Positions 26,601 through 36,250 of a DNA stretch of 64,000 nucleotides are shown here, one piece after another (the stretch's first letter is position 1; each line of letters begins with the position of its first letter). Source of the stretch: Haliclona indistincta. Its lineage: Eukaryota > Porifera > Demospongiae > Haplosclerida > Chalinidae. The translations under genes and the position numbers were made by a program. The stretch covers positions 496,001 through 560,000 of the forward strand of contig OZ024785.1 of assembly GCA_964017065.1 (NCBI GenBank). The letters run 5' to 3'. The notes under the pieces were generated by a model, which saw only the letters and a program-made list of their open reading frames with translations, ran no database searches and was not told the origin of the DNA.

Positions 26601-29284
26601 CCATTAGATAGATCAGGAGTATGATAGCTATCATCATTAACCAACCATTAGATAGATCAGGAGTATGATAGCTATCATTATTAACCAACCATTAGATAGA
26701 TCAGGAGTATGATAGCTATCATCATTAACCAACCTTTAGATACATCAGGAGTATGATAGCTATCATCATTAACCAACCATTAGATAGATCAGGAGTATGA
26801 TAGCTATCATCATTAACCAACCATTAGATACATCAGGAGTATGATAGCTATCATCATTAAGGTGGTGGTATACCCGTTTTTATGAATATTAATGAGCGAA
26901 TTTCTTTTATCTGCAGCTCGTGACAGAGCAACGCTAGCAGCATGAAACTCGCTCTGATGCATCAATGAGTGTGTTTCAATGTATAATGCAGCTTGAAACA
27001 TTGCACAATATTCTACACCAAGGAATAATGTAGGAACAATCGACATCGTACGAATACGCATTTTTCTAGCCAAAAATCTCTCTTGACTAACCGTGCAGCA
27101 AAGGTTACCAGCTGAAATTCGACTCTTATAAACCATTTCTAGGTGCTGACGAAGAGTTCTCTGCATTTACTTTTTCTGATTTTAAGAAAAACACTTTTAC
27201 ATTCTAAAGAATGGCTGATTTTGCAGTGACATCCATGTTTGTCGATGCATAGAACAGCTACGTTCAGCGTCGGTCAACAAAACTCTTCGTCAGCACCTAG
27301 AAATGGTTTATAAGAGTCGAATTTCAGCTGGTAACCTTTGCTGCACGGTTAGTCAGGAGAGATTTTTGGCTAGAAAAATGCGTATCCGTACGATGTCGAT
27401 TGTTCCTACATTATTCCTTGGTGTAGAATATTGTGCAACGTTTCAAGCTGCATTGTACATTGAGACACACTCATTGATGCATCAGAGCGAGTTTCACGCT
27501 GCTAGCGTTGTTCTGTCACGAGCTGCAGATAAAAGAAGGTCGCTCATTAATATTCATAAAAACGGGTATACCGCCACCTTAACCAACCATTAGATAGATC
27601 AGGAGTATGATAGCTATCATCATTAACCAACCATTAGATACATCAGGAGTATGATAGCTATCATCATTAACCAACCATTAGAGGAGTATGATAGCTATCA
27701 TCATTAACCAACCATTAGATAGATCAGGAGTATGATAGCTATCATCATTAACCAACCATTAGATACATCAGGAGTATGATAGCTATCATCATTAACCAAC
27801 CATTAGATAGATCAGGAGTATGATAGCTATCATCATTAACCAACCATTAGATAGATCAGGAGTATGATAGCTATCATCATTAACCAACCATTAGATAGAT
27901 CAGGAGTATGATAGCTATCATCATTAACCAACCATTAGATAGATCAGGAGTATGATAGCTATCATCATTAACCAACCATTAGATAGATCAGGAGTATGAT
28001 AGCTATCATCATTAACCAACCATTAGAGGAGTATGATAGCTATCATCATTAACCAACCATTAGATACATCAGGAGTATGATAGCTATCATCATTAACCAA
28101 CCATTAGAGGAGTATGATAGCTATCATCATTAACCAACCATTAGATACATCAGGAGTATGATAGCTATCATCATTAACCAACCATTAGAGGAGTATGATA
28201 GCTATCATCATTAACCAACCATTAGATAGATCAGGAGTATGATAGCTATCATCATTAACCAACCATTAGATAGATCAGGAGGGTCATCAAGCACTAATGG
28301 TAGCAGTAATATAGTACATGTTGTCATGGCGATGTTAGTAGAATACACCTGTTTATTAGAATTAATGATTATTAATACAGCACATAATGACTCACATTAT
28401 TCATAGCTAGTAGTAATCCATTGATATGAGGTATTGCCATCCTATGAAGCGAACAGCAACATGGCTACTGCAGGCTAGGTAGACTAACCTGGTCTTGTTG
28501 GCTTCATGTGAGCTAGTGGCCTCCCACAGCACTGATAGTTGATGATTCATTGATATCAACTTGTTATCTATAGTTATTAATATTATAGTTGAACAAGATG
28601 GGAATGAGATACTAGTGATCGGACACTGATGATGGTACTGCCACCATGAGAGTAGACTACCAGTCTAGAGGGAGGGAGGAGGAAGGTGAGGGAGGGAGGG
28701 AGGGAGGAGGGAGAAAGGAAGGGGGGAGATGTGCGAGTCAGTAGTATGTGTGTACTAACCCTAACATCCCAACAGCACACTCTTCCTCCTAGACAGCCAG
28801 ACAGCATCATATAGGAGCATGATGGGCTGAATGTGAGGCACCATGGTGTGCGTGGATGGTGTACAAGTGTGTGTCTAGGTACCATATCATTAGTAACACT
28901 GTATACTAGTATCTTGTGCTGGCTGAGGTGACTGCTGGCTAGATACTGACTAGAGAAGGAACAACACATGACGCAGTGGCACGTGATCAGCTGTTATTCA
29001 CCAATCACAAGAGACTGCTAGAGCAATGGTAGACGAGTCCCTCACCACTACACTAGCCAGCTGGCCACACTGACTGACATTATGACACGAGCATGACAGC
29101 ACTGTACCTGCCACTGCTTCACTATCCTGTCTTCCTCATTGTGTAGCAGCTTTGTATAGTTCCAACCACTGACCAGCTTCTGTCGCTCACTCAGTATGGA
29201 CAAGGTATCGGTACTAGCCGCCATGTGCTGATGACCACGCCCATCCAGCAACAAAGAGAGGCGTGGGCTTGATCCACCCATCAT
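23625..29284 (-). CDS. AMBRA1: Short AMBRA1-like WD40 protein
   Basis: AMBRA1 is a WD40 substrate receptor of CUL4-DDB1 acting in autophagy and cyclin D turnover. Nine exons with consistent phases give 391 residues: 29108-29284, 28760-28990, 28489-28664, 28396-28441, 28264-28348, 24105-24278, 23891-24006, 23793-23843, 23625-23744. The N-terminal half aligns by eye with the AMBRA1 propeller start: CSFSSQYLASSHLSQHKILV, HHPRTPWCLTFSPS, SGCLGGRVCCWDVR. The C-terminal exons add further beta-blade-like sequence (FGLMHSHIVLGIGKQHHY, GVCIGTQAGHVILWN). The roughly 900-residue disordered middle of vertebrate AMBRA1 is absent; the break coincides with a 4-kb repeat intron (24279-28263). The C-terminal assignment is weaker than the N-terminal one, and another WD40 family is possible. 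Its start is 38 bp from the lipin start. Confidence 0.7.
24350..25162. mobile_element. TTAA-flanked foldback MITE, copy A (with a second element nested)
   Basis: Ends GGTGGCGGGTGC and GCACCCGTCACC are inverse with one mismatch, flanked by TTAA on both sides (24346-24349 and 25163-25166), as expected of piggyBac-like insertion. Inside, 24475-24680 is a separate hairpin (gaaaattttcgcgg-type arms around GCGGGAAATTTTCGCGGGAG), probably a nested element. The right part has another inverted pair around 'gcatagtccca'. No transposase. Confidence 0.8.
26012..26592. mobile_element. TTAA-flanked foldback MITE, copy B
   Basis: Ends GGTGGCGGTGC and GCACCGCCACC are exact inverses, with TTAA at 26008-26011 and 26593-26596. 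Inner arms pair over long stretches: GTCTGTGGCTGCTATCT with AGATAGCAGCCACAGAC, and CAGACGTACAGAGCGA with TCGCTCTGTACGTCTG. 581 bp, non-coding. Confidence 0.85.
26861..27578. mobile_element. TTAA-flanked foldback MITE, copy C, arms about 300 bp
   Basis: Ends GGTGGTGGTATACCCG and CGGGTATACCGCCACC, flanked by TTAA (26857-26860, 27579-27582). The two halves are near-perfect inverse copies (about 26861-27160 and 27275-27578) around a spacer of about 115 bp. They therefore encode nearly the same short open frame on opposite strands; that is a by-product of the symmetry and not a gene. Confidence 0.9.
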
Positions 29285-29322
29285 AAATGTCCGACGCCAC
29301 GTTGTGAAGAGAAGTCTTATAG

Positions 29323-32300
29323 ATGGCTATCAACTATCTTGGGAGAGTAGGCAAGGCAGGGGCCAGGCTAGTGTCCTCTGGTTTGTCCTCGTGTAAGGAT
29401 CTGTATAATGACCTCAATGCCGCTAACCTCACTGGCGCGGTGGATGTAGTAGTCGTTAAGCAGCAAGATGGCAGTCTGACCTCGACACCATTCCACGTCA
29501 GGTTTGGTAAGCTAGGTGTATTGCGGACAGGTGACCTGCAGAAAGAGGTTAGTAGTGAGAGTACTAGCTGGCGGTGTGACTTAGCCGGCCTCGTGCAGGT
29601 AGATATTGAGGTGAATGGCCAGTCAGTAGACACCAAGATGATGCTTGATGAGAGTGGCCATGCCTTCTTTGTGAGGGTTAAGCAAGGTTCATTAGATCAA
29701 GCCAGGAGTGATGTGGAGGTGGAGCCACAAGAGACCAGGCCACTCCCATATTCTGTATCGGACCCTGTTGACATCAAGGTGAGCTCAGCAGGGTCATATT
29801 GATCATGGCCATGTCACTACATTAGAGCGACAGTACTATTAGGGAGTGGCCAGGTCCGCATATTGTCAGGAGTTTCACTGACTTGGAAGTAGATGAAGAT
29901 ACCAATGACATGTTCTCAGATACTGAGTTGTGAGTGATGCTGCCCCATCCTCTAGCATGTATTGGTCCCACAGGTCCCGTTCATTGCCAGCTGGTATTGG
30001 TAGTGGCACTCACAGTGATAGTGAGATGGAACTAGCTGTCAGACGGGTGCAGACGAAGGGTCAGTCTACGCGAGGAGGATCACTCACTACAGCAGCAGCA
30101 CTGCCCACAGGTACCTCGCTAACTGTGGATCAGTCACTGTGTGTATGTGTGTCAGGTGACAGGCAGGGATTCTGGGCTAAACTGACAGCCATGCTCAGAA
30201 AGAAGAAGAGGATCTCTAGTGTAGAGGATGGCATTTACCTCGACGAGTTAGATGCTGTGAACCTTGATCCACAAGAGGTTAACAAGTTCTTCCCGGGACC
30301 ATCACATGACCAGTGAGTGTTAGTCAGGTGACCCTCGATCGATTCCTGCCTATCGATCAATGAGCAGGAAGAGGGTACTACAGTGAGTATATCACCATAA
30401 CTCTTCCTCCCTCCCACCCTCTCTATCCCTCCTTTCCTCCCTCCCTCCTTCTCTCTCCCTCCCTCTCTCCCTCTCTCCCTCCCTCCCTCCTTCTCTCTCC
30501 CTCCCTCCCTCCCTCCCTCCCTCCCTTCCTCTCCCTTCCTAGGTCACCAAGTAGCTCTAGTGATATGGACCAGTTAGTGTGAGTTGCACTATATAGTAGC
30601 TAGTGCTGTCACTATATAGTAGCTAGTGCTGTCACTATATAGTAGCTAGTGCTGTCACTATATAGTAGCTAGTGCTGTCACTATATAGTAGCTAGTGCTG
30701 TCACTATATAGTAGCTAGTGCTGTCACTATATAGTAGCTAGTGCTGTCACTATATAGTAGCTAGTGCTGTCACTATATAATAGCTAGTGCTGTCACTATA
30801 TAGTAGCTAGTGCTGTCACTATATAGTAGCTAGTGCTGTCACTATATAGTAGCTAGTGCTGTCACTATATAATAGCTAGTGCTGTCACTATATAGTAGCT
30901 AGTGCTGTCACTATATAGTAGCTAGTGCTGTCACTATATAGTAGCTAGTGCTGTCACTATATAGTAGCTAGTGCTGTCACTATATAGTAGCTAGTGCTGT
31001 CACTGTCGTATTATAGTCATCAGTTGAGTGATGTGGCTCTATCAACATGTGGTGGACCACCTGAACTAGTCACTCATGGTATGTACAGCTGCAGGCCATG
31101 CTCCACATGTTGGCTTACTTAGTTTCTCCTCTCCCTCTCAGAATTATTCACCCAGCATCAGGTGTCATTTGCCATCTTCTCTAGTGATCCTGTCTCTGTG
31201 TTATCTAATCCTGATCTTATTGTCAGATTATCTACCAAGTGAGTGATAGTCCAGTACGTGTCCATTATGCCTCCCTCCCGCCGGCCAGGTACTGCACCTG
31301 GTCTGTGGCTAGTCCAATGATCATGTCCATGTTATGCTATCAACAGCCACTACCCAAGGTATTGTTGTCATGGTAACTGTAGTCATAGTGATCCAAGCAC
31401 ACTACAGGTAGTTGAGAGCAAGCTTGAGCAAGATTCTTCACTAACTAACAAGGTGTGTCACTATAGAACACTGCTCACGGCGCTGCTGTGAGTTGTGTTC
31501 CACGTGTGATTATCTTGCTGTTCTATAGAGTCATCTTTGGCATCAACATCAGTTATGGAGACAGCAGCAGTATCATGATGAGGTAGTAATGGCAGCCATT
31601 ATATCATGACCTCTCCACATGTGTTAGATGGTGCGTGGCTGTAAATCAGAGGGTGCCACTCCACGCTCATTTAGCCCTCAGAAGTGGGCGGGGTCAGAGA
31701 GTATGTCTAGCGATGAGGAGGCTGAGGATAGCAGAGTGATAGTGAGAGGTACGAGGCGATCGCTGAGGAGGAAGAGATTTAACCTCACTAATACACCATC
31801 ATCGGATGAGCTGGTGAGTTATTCCTAGCCCTGTATTTCAAGCTACCAACATTATTCAGCTGAGCTGGCCACTGAGATCTGGTATGAATGAACTAGTGTT
31901 CTCCATCACTACCAAGTACCAGGTGATCCTGAGATAGTGCTATAGTGTGTTATCATTATTGTATAGGGCACTACTAAGACAGCTTGTAGCTTGTATCTAT
32001 GGTCATATAACGATAAGATTGTAATATCAGATATTGACGGCACTATTACCAGGTGACCACACCCCTCATTATACCCTAGCTAACATTAGCTGTTCACAGG
32101 TCTGATGTGGCTGGTCAAGTGTTACCATGGTTTGGCAAGGACTGGACACAGAATGGTGTCACTGAGCTATTCAATGCTATCACTGATAATGGCTACCACA
32201 TAGTGTACCTGTCGGCTCGAGCTATTGGTCAAGTATGCTACACACACTGTCACTAACATGACGTGCCATCATCTGTCACTAACATGACGTGCCATCATCT

Positions 32301-35300
32301 GTCACTGACATGACATACCATCATCTGTCACTGACATGACGTGCCATCATCTGTCACTGACATGACGTGCCATCATCTGTCACTGACATGACGTGCCATC
32401 ATCTGTCACTGACATGACGTGCCATCATCTGTCACTGACATGACGTGCCATCATCTGTCACTAACATGACGTGCCATCATCTGTCACTAACATGACGTGC
32501 CATCATCTGTCACTGACATGACGTGCCATCATCTGTCACTGACATGACGTGCCATCATCTGTCACTGACATGACGTGCCATCATCTGTCACTGACATGAC
32601 GTGCCATCATCTGTCACTAACATGACGTGCCATCATCTGTCACTAACATGACGTGCCATCATCTGTCACTGACATGACATACCATCATCTGTCACTAACA
32701 TGACGTACCATCATCTGTCACTAACATGACGTGCCATCATCTGTCACTGACATGACGTGCCATCATCTGTCACTAACATGACGTGCCATCATCTGTCACT
32801 GACATGACATACCATCATCTGTCACTAACATGACGTACCATCATCTGTCACTAACATGACGTGCCATCATCTGTCACTGACATGACGTGCCATCATCTGT
32901 CACTGACATGACGTGCCATCATCTGTCACTAACATGACGTGCCATCATCTGTCACTAACATGACGTACCATCATCTGTCACTGACATGACGTGCCATCAT
33001 CTGTCACTAACATGACGTGCCATCATCTGTCACTAACATGACGTGCCATCATCTGTCACTAACATGACGTGCCATCATCTGTCACTGACATGACGTGCCA
33101 TCATCTGTCACTGACATGACGTGCCATCATCTGTCACTGACATGACGTGCCATCATCTGTCACTGACATGACGTGCCATCATCTGTCACTGACATGACGT
33201 GCCATCATCTGTCTGTGCAGTCATCATACACTAAGGACTTCTTGAGGCGTGTCCATAGGGGGAGGTGCTTCCTGCCTGATGGCCCTCTCATGTTAGTACC
33301 TGCATCTATGTATACTGCCTTCAAGAAGTAAGCTACATCGTCATGACAACAACCACTATATTATTATCATTATCATTAGAGAGGTGATTGATAGAAACCC
33401 GGAGGAGTTCAAGATTGATTGTCTGCGACAGATACGATCATTGTTTCCAGCAGATCATAATCCTTATCATGCTGGGTTCGGCAACAAGCCAAGTGTAAGA
33501 GCCAGTACTCATACTGACTGATACTATACTGTATACTGACTGATACTATACTTTGTAGCTCAGGAAGCTCTAAGATCAAAGGCACCGCTAGTGGAATATA
33601 TCCCATACCACTGCGGATTTCAGGGCAATACTTATATCCCTCAGGAAGTAGTTCTACTTCCTGGGGAATATATATATCGCCCAGGAAGTCACGCTCACTT
33701 CCTGGGGAATATATATATCCTCCAGGAAGTCAGCTGACTTCAAAAAGTTACCTCCCACTTACCCCTCCGTACGAAAGGAGAGGCTGGCTTCACAGAGAGT
33801 GAAGCCGAACTTGCCTTTGAAGAGATTGCGGCGATTTTATAGCACTAAAGTTTCATGACACTTGTGGGACTCAAATAGTGCGAAAAAATGGCGTCTTGAA
33901 CTTGTGGACAACAAAAATAAACCAGCCATAATCATGTAAAGGGAACTATTTGCAGCATCTAAAAGCACGACTAAGTTTGGAGCATCAACCAAGCTCGTCG
34001 GGAGGGCCAAGCTCAAGCTTAGCAAAGAACGCATTACTCGAGACAAACGCCGGGACCATTCGACAGTGACGAACGACGCCGGTCACGGAATGGCTGGACA
34101 AACTACTGCAACCTAGGTTTGTTAAGCTGCAAAGGCTACATAAGGCCACGCCAAGTGGTATCCCGGTTTCTGGTCAACCGCCCGCACAGATTTTCGGCGA
34201 AGTTTATTTTCGCCATTATTTTAGTGCGCATGCGCAGTCAATGACCACGCCTCTTCGTATATTATCAACTTAACTCGTGCTAGTGCTTGCAGCTAGCTGT
34301 ACTGTGGCCCCGTTTACACGGTGACGCTTTGACCAAAACGGGGGAAGTATGCGGACTCACCACAGCGTTTTTATTGTGTTTACACGACTACGCTATCAGC
34401 GTTTCTGCCAGTGAAATTAACCGGAAGTTAATTAGGCGGTTGGAATGTGGGTGTGACCACAATGGCGAAGCAAACTGTACTGCCTTGTTCGCACGAAGCT
34501 GTTGGAGCAACGAAGAAAACGCACATTACTCGTTGTCTAAGGACTATTGCTAGTATTCTCTGCGAGTATATGAAGGCTGAGGTACGCTCATAACAAAAGC
34601 GCGTTATCGTTTTTGGCGTTCTTTGCGTTTGTAAACGGGGCCTGTAACTAATGTTTTTACAAGAGCACTACCAAGGTAAACTACGCCTTTACTTCCAAAA
34701 ATACTCGATATTCCCACATTCTTTAATTTATTATAGTTTTTGACCATCAAAACCGCGTGAAAATAAAAGTCCATTGCAGTATTTAGACATGTAAACAGTT
34801 AATGACATAATGAATAAATCCGCCCGCCCGCTTGCTGAGTAGGGGAAGGCCAAAACCAGAAACCGGGATACCACTTGGCGTGGCCTAACTAAACTGCAGG
34901 ACCCACACACGTATGCCTCAGCGAGGCTTACCGTTGCTGTCAGTTCTTCGGGCGGTCAACCAATGATCACTCGCGTACTCGACAAAGTTGGCTTATTCAG
35001 GTTAGTAAACGAACGAAAGTGTGCAGAAAGCCAGTCTTGCTGTTGGATCTTAGAGCTTTCTGAGCTACAAAATGGTTAACCCATGGGTTCCTCGGCAGTA
35101 TGGAATATACCCTCGGCGGTTAATTATACCGCCCTCGGGCGGTATAATTAACCAGCCTCGGGTATATCCCATACCGCCTCGGAACCCATGGGTTAACCTA
35201 TACGTATACTGACTGATACTATACTGTATACTGACTGATACTATACTGTATACTGACTGATACTATACTGTATACTGACTGATACTATACTGTATACTGA

Positions 35301-35380
35301 CTGATACTATACTGTAGGATGCTAAATCATATTGTCAGGTTGATGTGCCATCATCAAGGATATATATAGTGAACTATCAG

Positions 35381-35428
<48 letters not shown>

Positions 35429-35687
35429 TATGGTGATAGTGTGATCTCACTGTAGGGTGATCTCCGTAATCAGTTGAGCTGTACGTTCCATTCATCGTGA
35501 GCTGTAGATCATTATTAACCTGTTGTTTACCTGTTACCATAGTTACAGCGGACTCCAACAGTGGGTGGATGCTCAGTTTACACCAATCATAGATCAGCCA
35601 GATGCCCCGCCCACCAGGGAGGAGTTCAGTTTATTCAACTATTGGAGGGACGTGCAGTACGAGCAGACTACTCTACCTGATGTGTAG
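29323..35687 (+). CDS. LPIN: Lipin, phosphatidate phosphatase
   Basis: Mg-dependent phosphatidate phosphatase making diacylglycerol at the ER, with a nuclear coregulator role in vertebrates. Twenty exons sum to 718 residues: 29323-29778, 29826-29929, 29974-30110, 30156-30312, 30543-30578, 31017-31078, 31142-31238, 31289-31358, 31408-31452, 31529-31582, 31628-31813, 31860-31922, 31967-32052, 32100-32232, 33221-33327, 33380-33494, 35318-35380, 35456-35496, 35543-35687, and a possible in-frame readthrough of the 30111-30155 intron. N-LIP: NAANLTGAVDVVVVKQQDGS, TPFHVRFGKLGVLR. A basic cluster (RKKKR) could be a nuclear signal. [23 protein letters not shown] holds the catalytic DxDxT near residue 511; then WTQNGVTELFNAI, YHAGFGNKPSDAKSY. 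Three introns are inflated by private arrays and transposons. The stop is 38 bp from the PTRHD1 stop. Confidence 0.94.
30586..31005. repeat. 23-bp minisatellite in lipin intron, about 18 copies
   Basis: Unit agtagctagtgctgtcacta + tat, nearly invariant (two copies have 'aatagct'). It starts 8 bp after the donor and ends just before the ttatag acceptor. Confidence 0.95.
32249..33214. repeat. 26-bp minisatellite in lipin intron, about 37 copies
   Basis: The unit is cactgacatgacgtgccatc followed by atctgt. Two interspersed variants (cactaac and gtacc) recur in blocks, suggesting expansion by higher-order duplication. It begins directly after the donor of the DxDxT-side exon and ends at the acceptor gtgcag (33220). 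Confidence 0.95.
34143..34886. mobile_element. DNA transposon with 32-bp perfect terminal inverted repeats, nested
   Basis: AGGCCACGCCAAGTGGTATC at the left (continuing 'ccggtttctggt') is the exact inverse of the right end finishing at 34886. It lies inside the 33552-35207 element and itself hosts a further element (34306-34642). No transposase; target duplication not clear. Confidence 0.8.
34306..34642. mobile_element. Inner nested element with GGCCCCGTTTACA ends (hAT-like)
   Basis: GGCCCCGTTTACA at the left and its inverse TGTAAACGGGGCC at the right. Such termini are typical of short hAT derivatives. The flanks TGTACTGT and TGTAACTA only partly agree as an 8-bp target duplication. Confidence 0.6.
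35207..35316. repeat. 22-bp minisatellite, right part
   Basis: About five copies of tatactgactgatactatac + tg. Two further copies at about 33506-33551 lie on the other side of the transposon insertion. An (ac)n run follows in the next intron (35381-35426). Confidence 0.9.
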
Positions 35688-35725
35688 AGCCGATCAACTT
35701 GTGCAATAATTTTTATCACTTATTT

Positions 35726-36132
35726 TTAACTAAATAGTTTCAACTTTCTGAAGTATTTGTTCACATCGTTCTTGTGGTAAGGTTTGGTAGCTAGACACGT
35801 AGTCCACTCCTCTGGATGCTCCACCCACACGTGATGAGTGACACCCGCCTCTCTCAGAGTACTAGATAGCTTCAATAACTCATCATGGCCATTGACCTGT
35901 AGTACAGTGATATTGTTGGTAATGGCTGTCCATTCCTTACCTCTAGGACAATCTTATGCATGGTGTCCAGGTTAAGCAGGTATTGCTGGCAGGCTGGGTC
36001 GTCCCTGTTCACGTGTATAGCGGCGGTACACGCATGGCACGCCTGAGCTATCAATGCGCCTATACTCCACTTGTGCAGTATCAAGAGATCCTTGCGAACA
36101 GCCACGTACTGTACTACCGTTGATGACGCCAT
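35726..36132 (-). CDS. PTRHD1: PTRHD1, peptidyl-tRNA hydrolase 2 domain protein
   Basis: Small protein of the PTH2 fold; the family releases peptidyl-tRNA, although activity of PTRHD1 itself is little studied. Two exons (35941-36132, 35726-35896) give 120 residues (human 140). Key segments: VVQYVAVRKDLL, WSIGALIAQACHACTAAIH, HHVWVEHPEEWTTCLATKPY, and the end YFRKLKLFS. The PTH2 core A-QACHA is intact. The start is the first Met in frame, with Kozak-like cgtcATGG context. It is convergent with lipin (38 bp between stops), and its ATG is 118 bp from the mini-lipin stop on the same strand. Confidence 0.95.
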
Positions 36133-36250
36133 GACACTTTAATTATTTTTAATATCTTACCATAATTATAACCATGCGGCAAGCCATGCAATGCTAACTA
36201 CTACTTAGCTAGCAGTGCATGCCATAATAGTTCTGTCCATTGAAATAATC

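Larger units (their letters stand above)
24297..28283. repeat. 44-bp minisatellite with internal 14-bp palindrome, split by three transposons
   Basis: The unit begins ttaaccaaccattaga, continues tagatcaggagt and ends with the perfect palindrome ATGATAGCTATCAT plus 'cat'. A 34-bp variant lacks the 'tagatcag' part (ccattagaggagtatgatag). The array occupies 24297-24345, 25163-26011, 26593-26860 and 27579-28283, about 45 units, interrupted by three elements. The splice donor of the exon ending at 28264 lies inside the first unit, so the array grew out of the exon-intron junction. Confidence 0.95.
33552..35207. mobile_element. Composite foldback element in lipin intron (family member 1)
   Basis: The left end TTTGTAGCTCAGGAAGCTC is mirrored near 35052-35070 (gagctttctgagctacaaa). 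The right end is a perfect-looking hairpin built from GGTTAACCCATGGGTT and CCTCGGGCGGTATAATTAAC inverses. It interrupts a 22-bp tandem repeat (tatactgactgatactatac + tg), with 'ctatac' on both sides. A chain of small hairpins around 'aggaagt...acttcctgg' lies near 33640-33750. A related copy is at 57067-58318. Confidence 0.7.

Noticed and set aside
26813..27593. Two similar ~90-codon open frames on opposite strands
   Set aside because: They are the two arms of a foldback MITE read in mirror image; no family similarity and no start context.
24297..28283. CRISPR-like appearance of the regular 44-bp array
   Set aside because: There are no unique spacers between repeats, the genome is eukaryotic and the array lies in an intron; it is a minisatellite.
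32249..33214. Regular 26-bp repeats as a CRISPR or binding-site array
   Set aside because: Contiguous head-to-tail units without spacers, variants in blocks; an intronic minisatellite.
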